A stretch of DNA of 64,000 bases, taken from Heterohyrax brucei. Taxonomy: Eukaryota; Chordata; Mammalia; Hyracoidea; Procaviidae. Shown here one piece after another: positions 33,225 to 45,131 of this stretch (its first letter is position 1; the number at the start of each line of letters is the position of its first letter). The position numbers and the translations under genes are program-made. The stretch spans positions 2,919,501 to 2,983,500 of the forward strand of contig CM053143.1 of the NCBI GenBank assembly GCA_028571685.1. The letters are read 5' to 3'. The notes under the pieces are model-generated. The model did not search any database, was not told where the DNA came from, and saw only the letters and a list, made by a program, of their open reading frames with translations.

Positions 33225-33328
33225 TGTATCTATGTATACATACAGAGATACTTAGAATATACGCAGAACAAAGAAAAAACAGGTAAAATTTTATTTACAT
33301 CACTTCCGTTTTCATACCTCCCAAGTAA

Positions 33329-33462
33329 GGAATCCTTGGTTGCATAGTGGTTAAGAGCTATGACTGCTAACCAAAAGGCTGGCGGTTTGAATCTACCAGG
33401 CAATTCTTGAAAACCCTATGGGGCAGTTCTACTCCACTCTCTAGGTCAGAATCAACTCATTT
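33329..33462 (+). mobile_element. AfroSINE, truncated tail
   Basis: gaatccttggttgcatagtg, aaccaaaaggctggcggttt, gaatctaccaggcaattctt, gaaaaccctatggggcagtt and gtcagaatcaactcattttg. It lacks the gacggca end. Confidence 0.88.
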
Positions 33463-33596
33463 TGACCACCCTAAGTAAGCATGTATCTACTTAAGGAAAT
33501 TCATTATCAATCTATCCAATTAATCTCTTGGAATACTTAAACAACACTTAAGCAATATATGAAGAGTCCAGAGGCAAGATTTAGTAAATCTGGTAA

Positions 33597-33756
33597 GTAA
33601 TAATAATAACATTATTATTGTTATAATTTTAATATTATATATAATGTGATATATACTATTATATAATTATATAATATTCTGATATATTATATATAATTAT
33701 ATATTACATTATATATTAATATTAATAATATAATAACAATATTTATTATAATAAGA
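33597..33756 (+). repeat. AT-rich palindromic tract
   Basis: About 160 bp almost free of G and C, built from taat, tata and atat words (for example ttatataattatataatatt), with many short self-complementary segments. Probably a decayed TA/TAA microsatellite able to form cruciforms. Confidence 0.85.
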
Positions 33757-35040
33757 TTTACTTTTCAATTTTGAAACAATCAACCTTCATAAAAGAATGA
33801 GATTCCACGGAAAATTCAATGTCCTAGCACGGAAATAAACTACTTAATGGAAATTCAGGGATGTGTAGAAATTAGTGACATTTCTGAGACTGAAAACCCT
33901 GACCAAAAAAAAAAAAAAATTAACCTCTTCCATGAGAAATTCAGAAATTACAGAAATGAAACAAGTTACCCTATTTCTACCACATTTTAAAAGTATGAGA
34001 ACAACTTTCTGACTCTTGTGTTTTTCTAGGGTCAGCATTTGATTTCACTTCTAATGACACGGGTTTTATGGGGTTTTATTTCCCACAGAACCTGATTATT
34101 GAATGAGAAAAAAAAGACTCAGTTTTGCAAGAAATAAACAGAAGTCTGCGCACAGATTATTAGCTTATTTGACCACTCTAATACACCCGACAAAGACTAT
34201 TACTTCATATTTTATGGCATGAAGAGGGAAATAAATACTGGGCTGTGTGCCCACTTGGCTAAACCCCCCTTCCTGGGCAATATCCCTAGGCAAGGTTTTC
34301 TGGCCCCAGTTGCATTTTATTTTTCTCTTCTCACTTTTAAAATTTTCCTCTTGCTCTGTATTTATTTCTTTCTTCATCATGCTAAAATGATGCCTTCAAG
34401 GTGCCTTAATATCCAGGAATCCTACCACATCCTACAATATGTTCCTCTGCTACCTGAAAATTCAATGGTTTGTAACAATTTCAAATCTCTCTCTCAACTT
34501 TATTTCCTCTTTCACTCCAGACGTTTTTTCTTAAATTTCTTGCTCCTGGCTAAAAAGGTAGGCTAGCATGTTTCTTTTTGTATTATCTTATGACCTGTAT
34601 TGATACATTAAAAAATTTTTACCTAAACATTTATTCCACTGGGCCCCTTTTTCCCTCTCCATGAATACCAAGAATCAATGACAAACTTCACTTCTTAGTA
34701 TTATTAGTATTGTAGGAAAGCAGGAAAATAACAAAAATAAAGAACAAGGGTCCACATCATTTGGTAGCGTGAGAACCCTTCCATTAATACTATGCCAGTA
34801 ACTCAACAGAATCTAATAGAAATTAAGTCCTATTAAGTTCAGAAATTCATCTGTAAAATTATGTTAGTTATCGTACGTTTAGAGAAAACTGAAGTCTGTA
34901 AGAACCGGCCATTTGTAGTAATAAAGAATCCAATTTCAATTACACAATTGCTTATATTATCATTTAGAGTTTAAAATGTGAAAAAATGCACACATGTGTA
35001 TTCACAAATGAAACAAGTGTTAAAGTAAAACCTAACCAAA
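33757..35040. other. No recognised gene or repeat
   Basis: The longest frame is 34219-34566 (plus, 115 codons), with a run of Phe, Leu and His but no domain or convincing context, and an opposite-strand frame (34165-34380) overlapping it. I regard both as chance. Confidence 0.4.
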
Positions 35041-35192
35041 CTCCCTATCCTTGAGGCAATTTCAACTCACAGCAACCCTACAGGACAGAGACTTGCCTCC
35101 TAGGGTTTCCAGGGAGCAGCTAATGGACTGGAACTGGTGACCTTTTGGTAAGCAGAGGAGCTCTTAACCACAAATGTAACCAGTACTCCAAA
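35041..35192 (-). mobile_element. AfroSINE
   Basis: Reverse copy: ccttgaggcaatttcaactc, acagcaaccctacaggacag, tagggtttccagggagcagc, gaactggtgaccttttggta. Confidence 0.88.
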
Positions 35193-35299
35193 ACATGTAT
35201 AGCTTTGATTATTTCTAAGTTACAAATTTTGATTAAAACATAGGTACAAAAATCCTTTAACTAGGAAATTGAAGATAATACTGTCTTCCAAGAGTGGAA

Positions 35300-35500
35300 T
35301 TAAAGTCTTTGCTATTGAGTTGATCCTGACTCACAGAGACCCTATAGGACTGAGCAGAATTGACTTACAATGTTCCACGGGTGTACACTCCTCACTGAAG
35401 CAGATTGCTGCATCTTTTTCTTTGGAAGCAGCTGGTGGGCTCATAGTGCTGACCTTTCATTTAGTAGCTGAGAGCTTAACCACTGGGCAACAGAGCTCCT
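35300..35500 (-). mobile_element. AfroSINE, long type
   Basis: Reverse long copy: tgctattgagttgatcctga, accctataggactgagcaga, insert words gaagcagattgctgcatctt and tttctttggaagcagctggt, then gctgacctttcatttagtag and ttaaccactgggcaacagag. The open frame 35269-35508 is just this SINE. Confidence 0.88.
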
Positions 35501-36299
35501 TACAATGACCAAATAGGGAATGGCGAAATGTTGAAAGCAAAGAAATTAATAAATGGGCCTTACTAAACAGGTCAAATGAAAACTATGTTGTATTTCAACT
35601 TCGATAACCATTATGGAAAATAAAACTTAATAAGAAATGAACATGGTAAAGAATATAAACTTTTAGAAAAACTTAACATACTTAATTGTAGAAAAAACCA
35701 ATTTTTCAATAAATGCACAGTGTAATTTTAAAATAAACATACTAAGTTCCATAAAAGCAGGGACTGGGTCTATTTTTTAATCTTTCTGCCCTCAGATCCC
35801 ATCTGTGACATGGCACTTAATGCATGAAACATCAAACCACACCATCTGGTTGATATAAAAACTCAAGTACTTCAAACTACAAAAGAAAATACAAGATAAT
35901 ACAATGTGCATCCTAACCCTGTCCCTACTCCCCATCCCAGACATCAGTTTCAAGAATCTGATGCAACCCAGACAACTTTCCACTCCATTTACAGACCTTG
36001 GGCTACTGAGTAATTGCGAGCCACTCAGAGCTTTAGTCATTTGTGAACCTCAAGCTGGGCGAGACAGCACATTTTACCAGATGGCAAATATGATCACATA
36101 CTTTGGTACAGCAACTCCAGCAATAATAATCCTATCATAGGTCAAGAACATATTTTATGTAACCAAGTCATGACTAATGGGTTTAAGGCACACACGGCAG
36201 TACATTTCATTGGATGTACTCTCCAAATGCCAGGCTCTCAACATTTTAAAAAGCTGATTGATTAAATATAATCTGGAACTATCACTGGTATCACCTCAC
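35501..36299. other. Mostly unrecognised; L2-like end near 35745-35830
   Basis: gttccataaaagcagggact with gggtctattttttaatcttt and ctgccctcagatcccatctg resembles the L2 3' end (region coding for nothing). The rest is AT-rich without a recognisable element. Confidence 0.4.
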
Positions 36300-36324
36300 C
36301 CTGTCACTTGACATGCTTCCACTT

Positions 36325-36535
36325 ATCTTTCAGATTTCAGCTAAACATTTCTTCCTCAGACAAGACCTCTGTGAGTCTCACAAGAAGCAGATACCACGTC
36401 TTGGTGGCATGCTCCCACAAACCCACTATGAATATTTTTTGCATGCCTACTCCTCTGGTTATTCACTATTTTCTGGAGGCCAGGGGTCCATCAAATACTC
36501 TCTTTATCCTCAATATTTAACATGGTATTTTTTCC
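36325..36535 (+). mobile_element. L2 LINE 3' relic
   Basis: Pyrimidine-rich L2-like order: ttatctttcagatttcagct, aaacatttcttcctcagaca, agacctctgtgagtctcaca, then ttctggaggccaggggtcca and tatcctcaatatttaacatg. Ancient; frames here carry no conserved protein. Confidence 0.5.
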
Positions 36536-36645
36536 ATACATAATAGGGAGTAAAGGACTCATGTGTAGACAGATGAACGTATGAGCATATTTACGTATGT
36601 AATATGGTAACAGACATTTATGGAGATACATGCACCAAGCCACCA

Positions 36646-36792
36646 AATCCACCCACCACTGCTGTCGAGTCAGGTCCAACTCATAGCAGAATTGCCCCAG
36701 AGAGCTTCCAAGGAGCACCTGGTGGATTTGAACCGCAGACATTTTGGTTAGCTGATGTAGTACTTAACCAACACCACCACCAGGGTTTCCTA
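36646..36792 (-). mobile_element. AfroSINE
   Basis: Reverse copy: ccaccactgctgtcgagtca, gaattgccccagagagcttc, gagcacctggtggatttgaa, and caccaccaccagggtttcct. A short deletion removes part of the central body. Confidence 0.92.
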
Positions 36793-38481
36793 AAGCAAGC
36801 AAATAGTCATAATTATATATTTGGCATAAAAATATTTCTATATAATCAATGCCATTTATACCAAATATTTCCCTCCTTTTTCAGTCTGATTATTCATATT
36901 AAATACAAGCATGAGTAACTTTCTGACAAATAACTACAGGCGGATTTTTAAAAAACAAGGAAAGTAGACATTATTCAAAGCAGTGAATGAGTCACCATTT
37001 TCTTAATTGTGATTGAGGGAAACTAAGAAATCCAAATTAATTTTGCATGCTCGACTATCTGCAGCTCCTTCTGTTCTCCTTAACCAGTGACAACACACTC
37101 CTCCTTTTTATTCTATACTTGTATCCTCTTAATAAGCTCCTGTCCCCTGCTCTCCACCCTCTTCTCTCCCGTCTAGAAAGAGACCAGCAGGACAGCATCC
37201 CTTACATGCACAGAACAAGTACACACACCAGATAGTCATATTAGGTCCCCGAACCCAGTTCATTCTTGGCTGAAGAGTTGAAATCAGTAGTGTTTTCTGG
37301 ACAGGGGCAGCAGCAGGTCTAAGGGCCATGCTCCCAGGGCATTCCCCAGGATGTCGGAACATCAATTGTGATCTTTTAGTAGAGCTCCTGAGGTGCACTC
37401 TTCTTTTTCTCATGTTGCCACTGGGATTCTAGATTGTATGCCCCATCACAGCTTTCTCTGGTGGTGGCTGGGCACCATCTGGTTCTTCTGGTCACATGAT
37501 GATACAGTCTGCCATGCACACAGTTCCTTCTGTCTCCTGAGTTCTTTCTTCTTTGTGTCATCGTTGTTCTTGGTGATTATCTGTTCCAGATGAGCTGGGA
37601 CCATTTGGTGTACCTCAGATGGCAGTTTGCTAGCTTCTAAGACCCTAAAGGCCACTCACCAATACAGGGTATAGAAGACTCTCTTAGCAATAGGTTAGTT
37701 ATGCCAACTGGCCTCGATCACCCCCGAGAACATCATGGTCCCCAGACCCCACCCCTGCTACTCTATCCTTGCAATACTGGGTTAAGATTAGAAGAGCTGT
37801 TAAGTTTACGGGGAAGTCCAGTTCAGGTGGTCTACTCTCAACTCTGTGCTGTTACTGCTTTCACCTAACCAAATTTCTATCAACTATCTAACCTACGACC
37901 AACCCTTTTCCTCCTTCCCTTCCCTTGTAGCTGTAAAAGAGTCTTTTCTCCTGTACCTAAGTCTATTTTTAAGTACTTAAAGCAGGAGTCTCATACAATG
38001 TTTGTCTTTTTGCCACTACCTGATTTCAATCAGCATAATGTCTTCCAACTGAAAACAGGTTGTGACGTGTTTTGTAGAATTATCACTGTTCTTCATCATT
38101 GCCTAGTGTTCCATTGAGTATATGTTCCACAGCTTGTCTATCCATTCATTTGTTGATGGGCATCCAGATTGATTCCATCTTTTTGCTATTATGGATTGTG
38201 TTGCAATAGACGTTCGTGTGCACGTATCTGGTCATGTGACAGCTTTTGTTTCCTTAGGATATATTCCAAGCAGTGGGATTACTAGATCGAATAGTGTATG
38301 TATTTCCATCTTCTTAAGGAAATGCCACATTGCTTTCCAAAGATGTGGTACCATTTTGGAATCCCACCAGCAGTGTGGGAGAGTTCCAATCTCTCCACAG
38401 CCTCTCCAGCATTTGTTATTTTGCATTTTTTGGATTATGGCCAAACTTTTGGAGTGAGATACTATCTCGGTGTAGTTTTGA

Positions 38482-38877
38482 TTTTTTTTTTTTTTTTATG
38501 ACTGAGTGAAAATGTACATTCCCATATAAATTTACATGCCCACCTACATGCAGCTTACACTGCTCTCCCCGCCCAGTGACAGCACACTATTCCTCTCTAC
38601 TTCATATATGTCTCATCTTCCCAACAGTCTTCTTTCCCCTTCTCTCCACTCACTCTCCTTCCTCCAGCCAGAGGTCAGCAGGATGATATCCTATAGATGC
38701 ACAGAACCATAAAGAGCATCCAATATATGGTCACTCTACATTGTCAAGTCCAATCCATTCGTGTCCGAAGAGTAGACCTTTGTTATGATTTATAGGCAAG
38801 GGCAGCATCAGGGCCAGGGCCCTACTCCCAGGGGAACCCTGAAGCTGCTGGATCATCAACTGCGGTCTTTTAATGGC
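38482..38877 (-). mobile_element. Nested L1 3'UTR fragment
   Basis: A minus-strand, severely 5'-truncated L1 (about 400 bp, only 3'UTR) inserted in the ORF2 of the larger L1. It opens with a poly-T run at 38482-38497 (complement of the poly-A tail), then repeats 3'UTR landmarks seen at 37040-37400 (tttacatgcccacctacatg, cagaggtcagcaggatgata). Host L1 text gttttgatttt before the run and attttgatttt after it form a likely target-site duplication of about 10 bp. Confidence 0.88.
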
Positions 38878-41800
38878 ATTTTGATTTTGATTTCTCTGAT
38901 AGGTAATGACCATGAGCATTTCCTCATGTCTTTTGACTGCCTGGATGCTTTCTTAGGTGAAGTGTCTGTCATCTTTGGTGAACTGTCTGTCCATCTCCTT
39001 CGCCCATCACTTAATTGGATTATTTACCTTTCTCTTATTGACATTTTTCAGTACCCTGTAGATTATGGAGATCAGACATTGGTCTGACATGCAGTTGCCA
39101 AACATTTTTTCCCATTCTGTAGGTGGTCTTTCAATTCTTTTGATATAGTCTTTGGATGAGCAGAAGTGTTTGATTCTTAGTAGTTCCCATTTATCTATCT
39201 TCTCTTCTGTTGATTGTGCTTTGTCAGATTTGAAAGTCTGTCTAAGCTGTGTATTAAAACTTCCATTGTTGACCCTATCTTTTCTTGCACAATCTTTATC
39301 GTTTTAAGTTTGATATTTAGGTCTTTGATCCACTTTGAGTGGTTTTTGTGTAAAGAGGTATGGGTCTTGTTTCAATTTTTTGCAGACGGATATCCAATTT
39401 TGCCAGCACCATTTGTTGAAGAGGTTGTTTTTACTCCAGTTTACACTCTTACGGCCTTTGAGGAATACCAACTGTTCATAAAAGGATGGTGGCATCTCTG
39501 GGGTCTCAACTCTGTTTCATTGGTCTCTATGTCTCTTCTTGTACCAGCACCAGGCCGTTTTGACTACTGTGGCAGTGTTATAGGTTCTAATGTCAGGTAG
39601 TGTGAGGCCTCCCACTGTGACGTAGGGCTTTACTTTTCCAGGGTTTCTTCCCTTTCCAAACAAAGTTGGTGATTTGTTTCCCCATCTCATAAAAAAGTGA
39701 GACTGGATTTTGTATTGGGACTGTATTGTATATATAGATCACTTTGGGTAAATTAGAAATTTTCACAATGTTAAGTCTTCCTATCCACGAGCAGAATGGG
39801 TTTCTCCATCTATGTAAGTTTCTCTTAGTTTCCTGCAGTAAGGTCTTACAGTTCTCTCTGTATAGATCTTTTATTTGTTGAGTTAGATTTCTTCCTAGGT
39901 ATTCTATCTTCTTGGGGTTTGCAGTAAATGGTATTGATTTGGTGACTTCTCCCTTGATGATCTCTTAGTTGGCATAAAGGACTCCTACTGATTTACTTAT
40001 TTTTATCTTATACCCTGATACTTTGCTGAACTGTTTCATTAGTTCCACTAGTTTACTTACGAATTGCTTAGGATACTCTGCATACACAATCACATCATCT
40101 GCAAATAGGGAGCTTTTTACTTCTTCTTTGCTGAGGCGGATGCCCTTTCTTTCTTTGTCTTGTCTAAATGCTCTGGCTAGAACTTCTAGTACAATGTTGA
40201 ACATAAACGGTGAGACTGGACATCCTTATGTAGTTCCCACACTCAGGGGAAATTTGTTCAGTCTCTCTACATTCCGGATGAATTAGGAGGTTGGCTTTGC
40301 GTACATGCTCCTTATTACATTGATGAATTTAACCACTATTGCTATTTCGCTGAGAGCTTTTAGCATGAATGGGTGCTCGAATTTGTCAAATGCCCTTTCC
40401 TTATCTTTTGTGTTATTTATGTGGTTAATCACATTAATTACCTTTCTGGTGTTGAACTAATCTTACATTCTTGGTATGACTCAACCTTGGTCATGATGAA
40501 TCTTTTTTTTTTTTTTTTTTGGATATGTTGCTGAATTCTATTGGCAAGGATTTTGTTGAAGATTTTCACATCTAGGTTTCTGAGTGACACTGTTGCATAA
40601 TTTTCTTTTTTAGTGGGATCTTTCCCTGCCTTTGTATGTGGATTATGCTTGCTTCATAGAATGAATTTGGGAATATTCCATCCCTTTCTATGCTGTGAAA
40701 TAGCACCAGTATTACTGGAGCTAACTCCTCTCTAACCATTTGGTAGAATTCTCCAAAGAAGCTATTTGGGCCAGGACTTATTTTAGTTGGTAACTTTTAA
40801 ATTATTTTTTTTCAATTTCTTCCTTTGTAATGTGTTTATTAAGTTGTTCTTCTCCTTGTGATAATTTTGGGAGGTGATATGAATCTAGAACTTTGTCCAT
40901 TTCCTCTAGGTTTTCAAATCTGTTAAGAGTACAGTCATTAACAGTATTCTATTATGATGCTTTTGATTTCAGTTGGGTCAGTTCTGACATCTCCCATGTC
41001 ATTTGTCATTCGGGTTATTTGTTTCCTCTCCTGCTTTTCCTATGTAAGTTAAGTCAGTGGTTTATTTTGTTGATTTTTCAAATAGCCAGCTTTTGGTTTT
41101 GTTAATTTTTTCAATTGTTCTTCTATTCTCTAACTCATTTAGTTTCACTCTAATCTATAATATCTGTTTTCTTCTAGTGCCTGAAGGGTTCCTCTGTTGC
41201 TCTCATTCTACTTGTTCAATAGATTAATTCTTTAGTTTGAGCCCTTTCTTCCTTATGGACGTGTGCATTTATACAGAGAAACTGACCGGTAAGCACTGCC
41301 TTTTGCTGTATCCCATAGGTTCTGGAAGGATGCATTTTCAATCTTATTTGATCCCAGAAATTTCTTTATTTCATTCTTGATTTTTTCTATAATCCGTGGA
41401 TTTTTGAGGGAGATGTTGTTCAGTCTCCATGAGTGTGAATTTCTACATATGTATTTTCTGCTATCAATTTCAACGTCTACAGATACATGGTCCAAGAAGA
41501 TGCTCTGCATAATTCAATGATTTTGATTTTGTTGGGACTTGCTTTATGTCCTAACACATGGCCTATTCTGGAAAATGTTCCATATACATTGGAGAAGAAG
41601 GTATACTTATCTGCTGATGGGTAAAAAGTTTTGTGTATGTCAATCAGGTCAAGTTGGTTAATTGTTGCAAATAAGATCTTATGTATCCTTACTGAACTTT
41701 CTTCTGGATGATCTGTCCATTACTGGAAGTGAAATGTTGACACCTCTCAGTATTATTGTGGAGTAATCTACCGCATTTTTCAATGCTGTCAGTGTATTTA

Positions 41801-41943
41801 GATGCTCTGGTATTGGGTGCATAAATATTTACTATTGTTATGTCCTGTTTATGTATTGAAACTTTCAGCAATAGTTACCATCCTTGTCCATGATGGTGGA
41901 TTTTATATTAGATTCTATTTTATCAGAGAATAGTATTGCCACT

Positions 41944-42469
41944 TGTCATGGACTGAATTGTGTACTCCCCAAAACAGGTATAGCCATGTGGCTGGGCCAT
42001 GATTCCCAATATCTTGTGACTGTCCTCTACTTTATGGTTTTCCTATGCTTGGCTTGGCAAGGATTAGGGTGGGACTGTAAAGCCCTTTATCAGATCACCT
42101 CCCTGCTCCACTGTAACGGGAGCTTACCTGGAGTATGGCTTGCCCTACCCTTAATCCTTTCATCTTGCAAGAGATAAAAGGAAAGTGAAGTAAGAAGAGA
42201 ATCGGGAACCTCGTACCATCAAGAAAGCAGCACCGGGAAAACAGCATGTCCTTCAGATCCGAGGTTTCTGTGCCAACACACTCCTTGGACAAAGACTGAT
42301 ACAATACCGGACTTTCCTCCAGAGCTGACAAGGGGGAAAGCCTTCCCCTGGAGCAGACATCCTGAATATGGACTCATAGCCTACAAGACTGTGTAAGAAT
42401 ACACCTTCCTTTGTTAAAGCCATCCACTCTGTGGCATTTCTGTTAGAGCAGCCCTAGCTGACTAAAACA
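41944..42469 (+). mobile_element. Solo MaLR-like LTR nested in L1, TSD visible
   Basis: 526 bp, starting tgtcatggactgaattgtgt and ending gctgactaaaaca (TG...CA). Flanked by the direct repeat CCACT at 41939-41943 and 42470-42474, the 5-bp size expected of ERVL/MaLR integrases. L1 sequence continues uninterrupted on both sides. Internal words gagaatcgggaacctcgtac and gttaaagccatccactctgt match the other LTRs. Solo LTR by internal recombination; younger than the L1 it sits in. Confidence 0.92.
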
Positions 42470-42999
42470 CCACTCCTGCTCTTCCTTGTATGTTTTTGGC
42501 TTGAGATACATTTTTCCATCCTTTGATTTTCAGTTCATGCATATCTTTGAGTTTAAGGTGTGTTTCTTGTAAGCAACATGTAGATACACCACATCTTTTG
42601 ATCCAGGGTGCCACTGGCTGTCTCTTTATCGGTACGTTCAGTCTCTGTACATTGGGTGTAATTACTGGTAGGCATGTGTTTAGTACTTTCAATCTGATGC
42701 ATTTATTTTTGTGTTGTTGGTGTTTTCTTTGTTGCTCTTACTATTCTCTTTTGTTTCATTCTTCTTTATGGGTTGACTTTTCTTCTTTTTCAGTGTCAGT
42801 TTTGTGTTTGTTGAGACTCCTGTTTTATGCTTCCTGTTTTCATATGTCACACTGTTATTCTGCTTTGCAGCTACCCCTACAAGTCCCCTTAGTATTCTAA
42901 GTGTAAACAAGACTTCAACTTCTGCATATTTTTTAATTTCCTCTCCATCTGTAAAGGTTATAACTATATATATCCCTCTTCTTAGTATGATGATGTCAT

Positions 43000-43900
43000 A
43001 GGTTTCATGTTACGATTACTGGTTCTCTTAATACTGTAGCTTTCATTGAGCTTTGTGACTTCACTAACTGAGTAGGATTCTGGATGCTGTGTCCTGCATT
43101 TCCTCTTTAAGTATATACTTAATGATTTTGTTTTTCTAAACAAAGAGCTTCTTTCAGTATTTCTTGTAGTTTGGTTTGTTTTTACAAAGTCTCTATGCTT
43201 CTGTTTATCTGACAATGTCTTAATTTCACCATCATATTTGAGAGACAATTTTTCAGGATATGTAATTCTTGGTTAGAAATTTTTTTTCCTTCAAGGCTTT
43301 GAATGCGTCATCCCACTGCCATCTTGCCAACATCATTTGTGCCAAGAAGCCAGATGAAAGCCTCCAGAGCTTCCCTCTGAAATGTTAGCTTTGCTTTAAG
43401 CCTCACTGCCTTTAGGAGAATCTGTTTATGTTTCATTTTATTAAGCTTGATTATAATATATCTTGGTGTCTTTCTCTTGGGGTCTAGTTTTTGTGGTGTT
43501 TGATACACATCTTACTTATCTATTCTCTTTCATAATTTTAGGTAAGTTTTCTGTGACTAACTCAACAGTACTCTCTGTTTTCAGCTATCCCTCCCTGTTC
43601 AGGAATTCCAATTAATTGTAGATTATTCTTCTTCATATAGTCCCACATGTTTCTTAATGCTTCTTCATTTTGCTCATTTCTTTTCTCTGATTTCTCCTCA
43701 TAAATGCCAGTGTCAGTTGCTCTATCCTCAAGGTCACCAACTCTGGCTTACATCTCCTCAGTTCTGCTTTTTGGCTCTAGATTAAACTGTCTAGTTTCTG
43801 TAATTTTGCTATTGATCTGCTGGAATTCAGATCATTGATGCTCCATTAGTTCAAATAGCTTGCTTTATATTCCATTTTGTTCTGTTGCATGCTGTTTAAT
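43000..43900 (-). pseudogene. L1 ORF1 remnant
   Basis: The minus frame 43308-43508 carries KRKTPRYIIIKLNKMKHKQI and AKLTFQREALEAF, the conserved RNA-binding region of ORF1p, matching the copy at 12113-12337. Coiled-coil coding sequence should lie upstream in other frames (about 43650-43870), but stops interrupt it. Confidence 0.85.
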
Positions 43901-45131
43901 CTCTAGGAGGGCTCTGATACATAATTTTGTTGTACTTGACATCCAATACTTTCAGATGGGCTTCTTCTTCTGAGAAGTTTTTTGATTCTTTGTTTTGGGA
44001 GTTTTCCAGAGCCATGGTAGACTGATTCTTTAAATGATTAGCTATATGATTCTTGTTTTTGTGCCATCTGGATGCCTACTAGTGTTGTTGGTATCACCTC
44101 ACCAGGGGCTGACGCATTGTTCTAAGAGAAGAGTTGGTCATCAGCTGCCTCTATGTGCTCCAGTGACTGGCCCCATGTGGACTTCATGGGGTGGCAGTCT
44201 CTGTATCCTGGCTTGAAAAGATGATGCCCTACTTACAGAGTTTTGTGGGTCTGTCAGCTGACACTATGATATGGATCAGTGAAGTGTTGAGGAGACACTG
44301 CCAGGCTGCTCAGCAGTCAGTTCTCCAGGTGGTCTTACTTTAAAAAGGTACTTTACTGCTAAATGAGGAGCTGTGCAACAGCTGCCAAAATCAGTCAGTC
44401 TCTCAGGTGTGGCGGCCCCACTTTCTGGTTGACAACGAAAGCACCTCATCGTCTGTCCCCAGATGCTATGACATGGTTCAAAGGAGGGAGGGTCATGGCC
44501 TTCCTGACATCCTCTACTAGGCCCCAGCTGTAACTCTAGGTACCATCATCCTAAACACAAATTTTCTGCTGGAGAAGCACTTTTCAGACAGGGGCTGCAG
44601 CTCCATGTGAGAATTAGCCCCATGTAAGAACTCCGGGTGTCTCACAGCTGACTAAGATGACATTCTGTCCAAGCTGCCCTTCCTGCCATGAAACAGCAGA
44701 ATCTATGATGCAGCTCAGAAAAGAGAGGGTGGAGGGGCAGTGGTGTCCTCAGTCAGCAGCTGGGCACTCAATATGTGTTTATCCCATGCACAGTCTGTCT
44801 GCTACACTACACACTGTTTACTTAAGCGCTGTAGTTCAGTATACTAGCTGCCTCACGCCCAGTCCCCACCTCCTGGATAACAAAGACAGTGTCAGTACCT
44901 GCAGCCCTCCCAAAAAGTGAGTTAGCAGAAGCAGGATTCAGCATGCCTCCGCCTTCTCTTTGAAAGAGGTAGTTACTCCATTTCTGGGGCTAAGTCCAAT
45001 GTGATAACCCTGTGCCAGATCCTAGGGTTCCCCCTATGTCTACACTGCTCCATACAAGGATCATTCCAGGCCTTAGGTCTCAGACGGGATTGAGTAGATG
45101 TGTGTCTAGTCCACCACCTTGGTCCTTCCCC

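Larger units (their letters stand above)
38000..42750 (-). pseudogene. L1 ORF2 endonuclease/reverse transcriptase, broken
   Basis: Minus strand. The endonuclease start at 42462-42692 has CCLQETHLKLKDMHELKIKG with the metal-binding Glu intact. The nested LTR interrupts the endonuclease region at 41944-42469. The RT frame at 39965-40204 contains [20 protein letters not shown]; the FADD catalytic box is preserved. Further downstream, 39304-39495 and 38731-38919 keep short C-terminal pieces, the latter fused by chance across the nested L1 fragment. Numerous stops and shifts. Confidence 0.88.
36997..45131 (-). mobile_element. L1, full length, with two nested insertions
   Basis: Minus strand from about 45131 (5'UTR start, complement of ccaccaccttggtccttccc) to about 36997 (3' end). 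Contains 5'UTR (to about 43900), ORF1 (about 43000-43900), ORF2 (about 38000-42750) and 3'UTR (about 37000-38000). Subtracting the nested LTR (526 bp) and nested L1 fragment (about 400 bp) leaves roughly 7.2 kb, close to the 7.1 kb plus-strand copy. Stops and frameshifts make it inactive. Confidence 0.92.

Noticed and set aside
34219-34566. 115-codon plus frame
   Set aside because: Hydrophobic, low-complexity, opposed by another frame on the minus strand, and no recognisable domain or exon structure.
38232-38457. Conserved-looking paired frames on both strands near 38.2-38.5 kb
   Set aside because: Both reflect the C-terminal L1 ORF2 region (compare 24355-24669 in the other copy). Sense and antisense frames are an effect of L1 codon composition.
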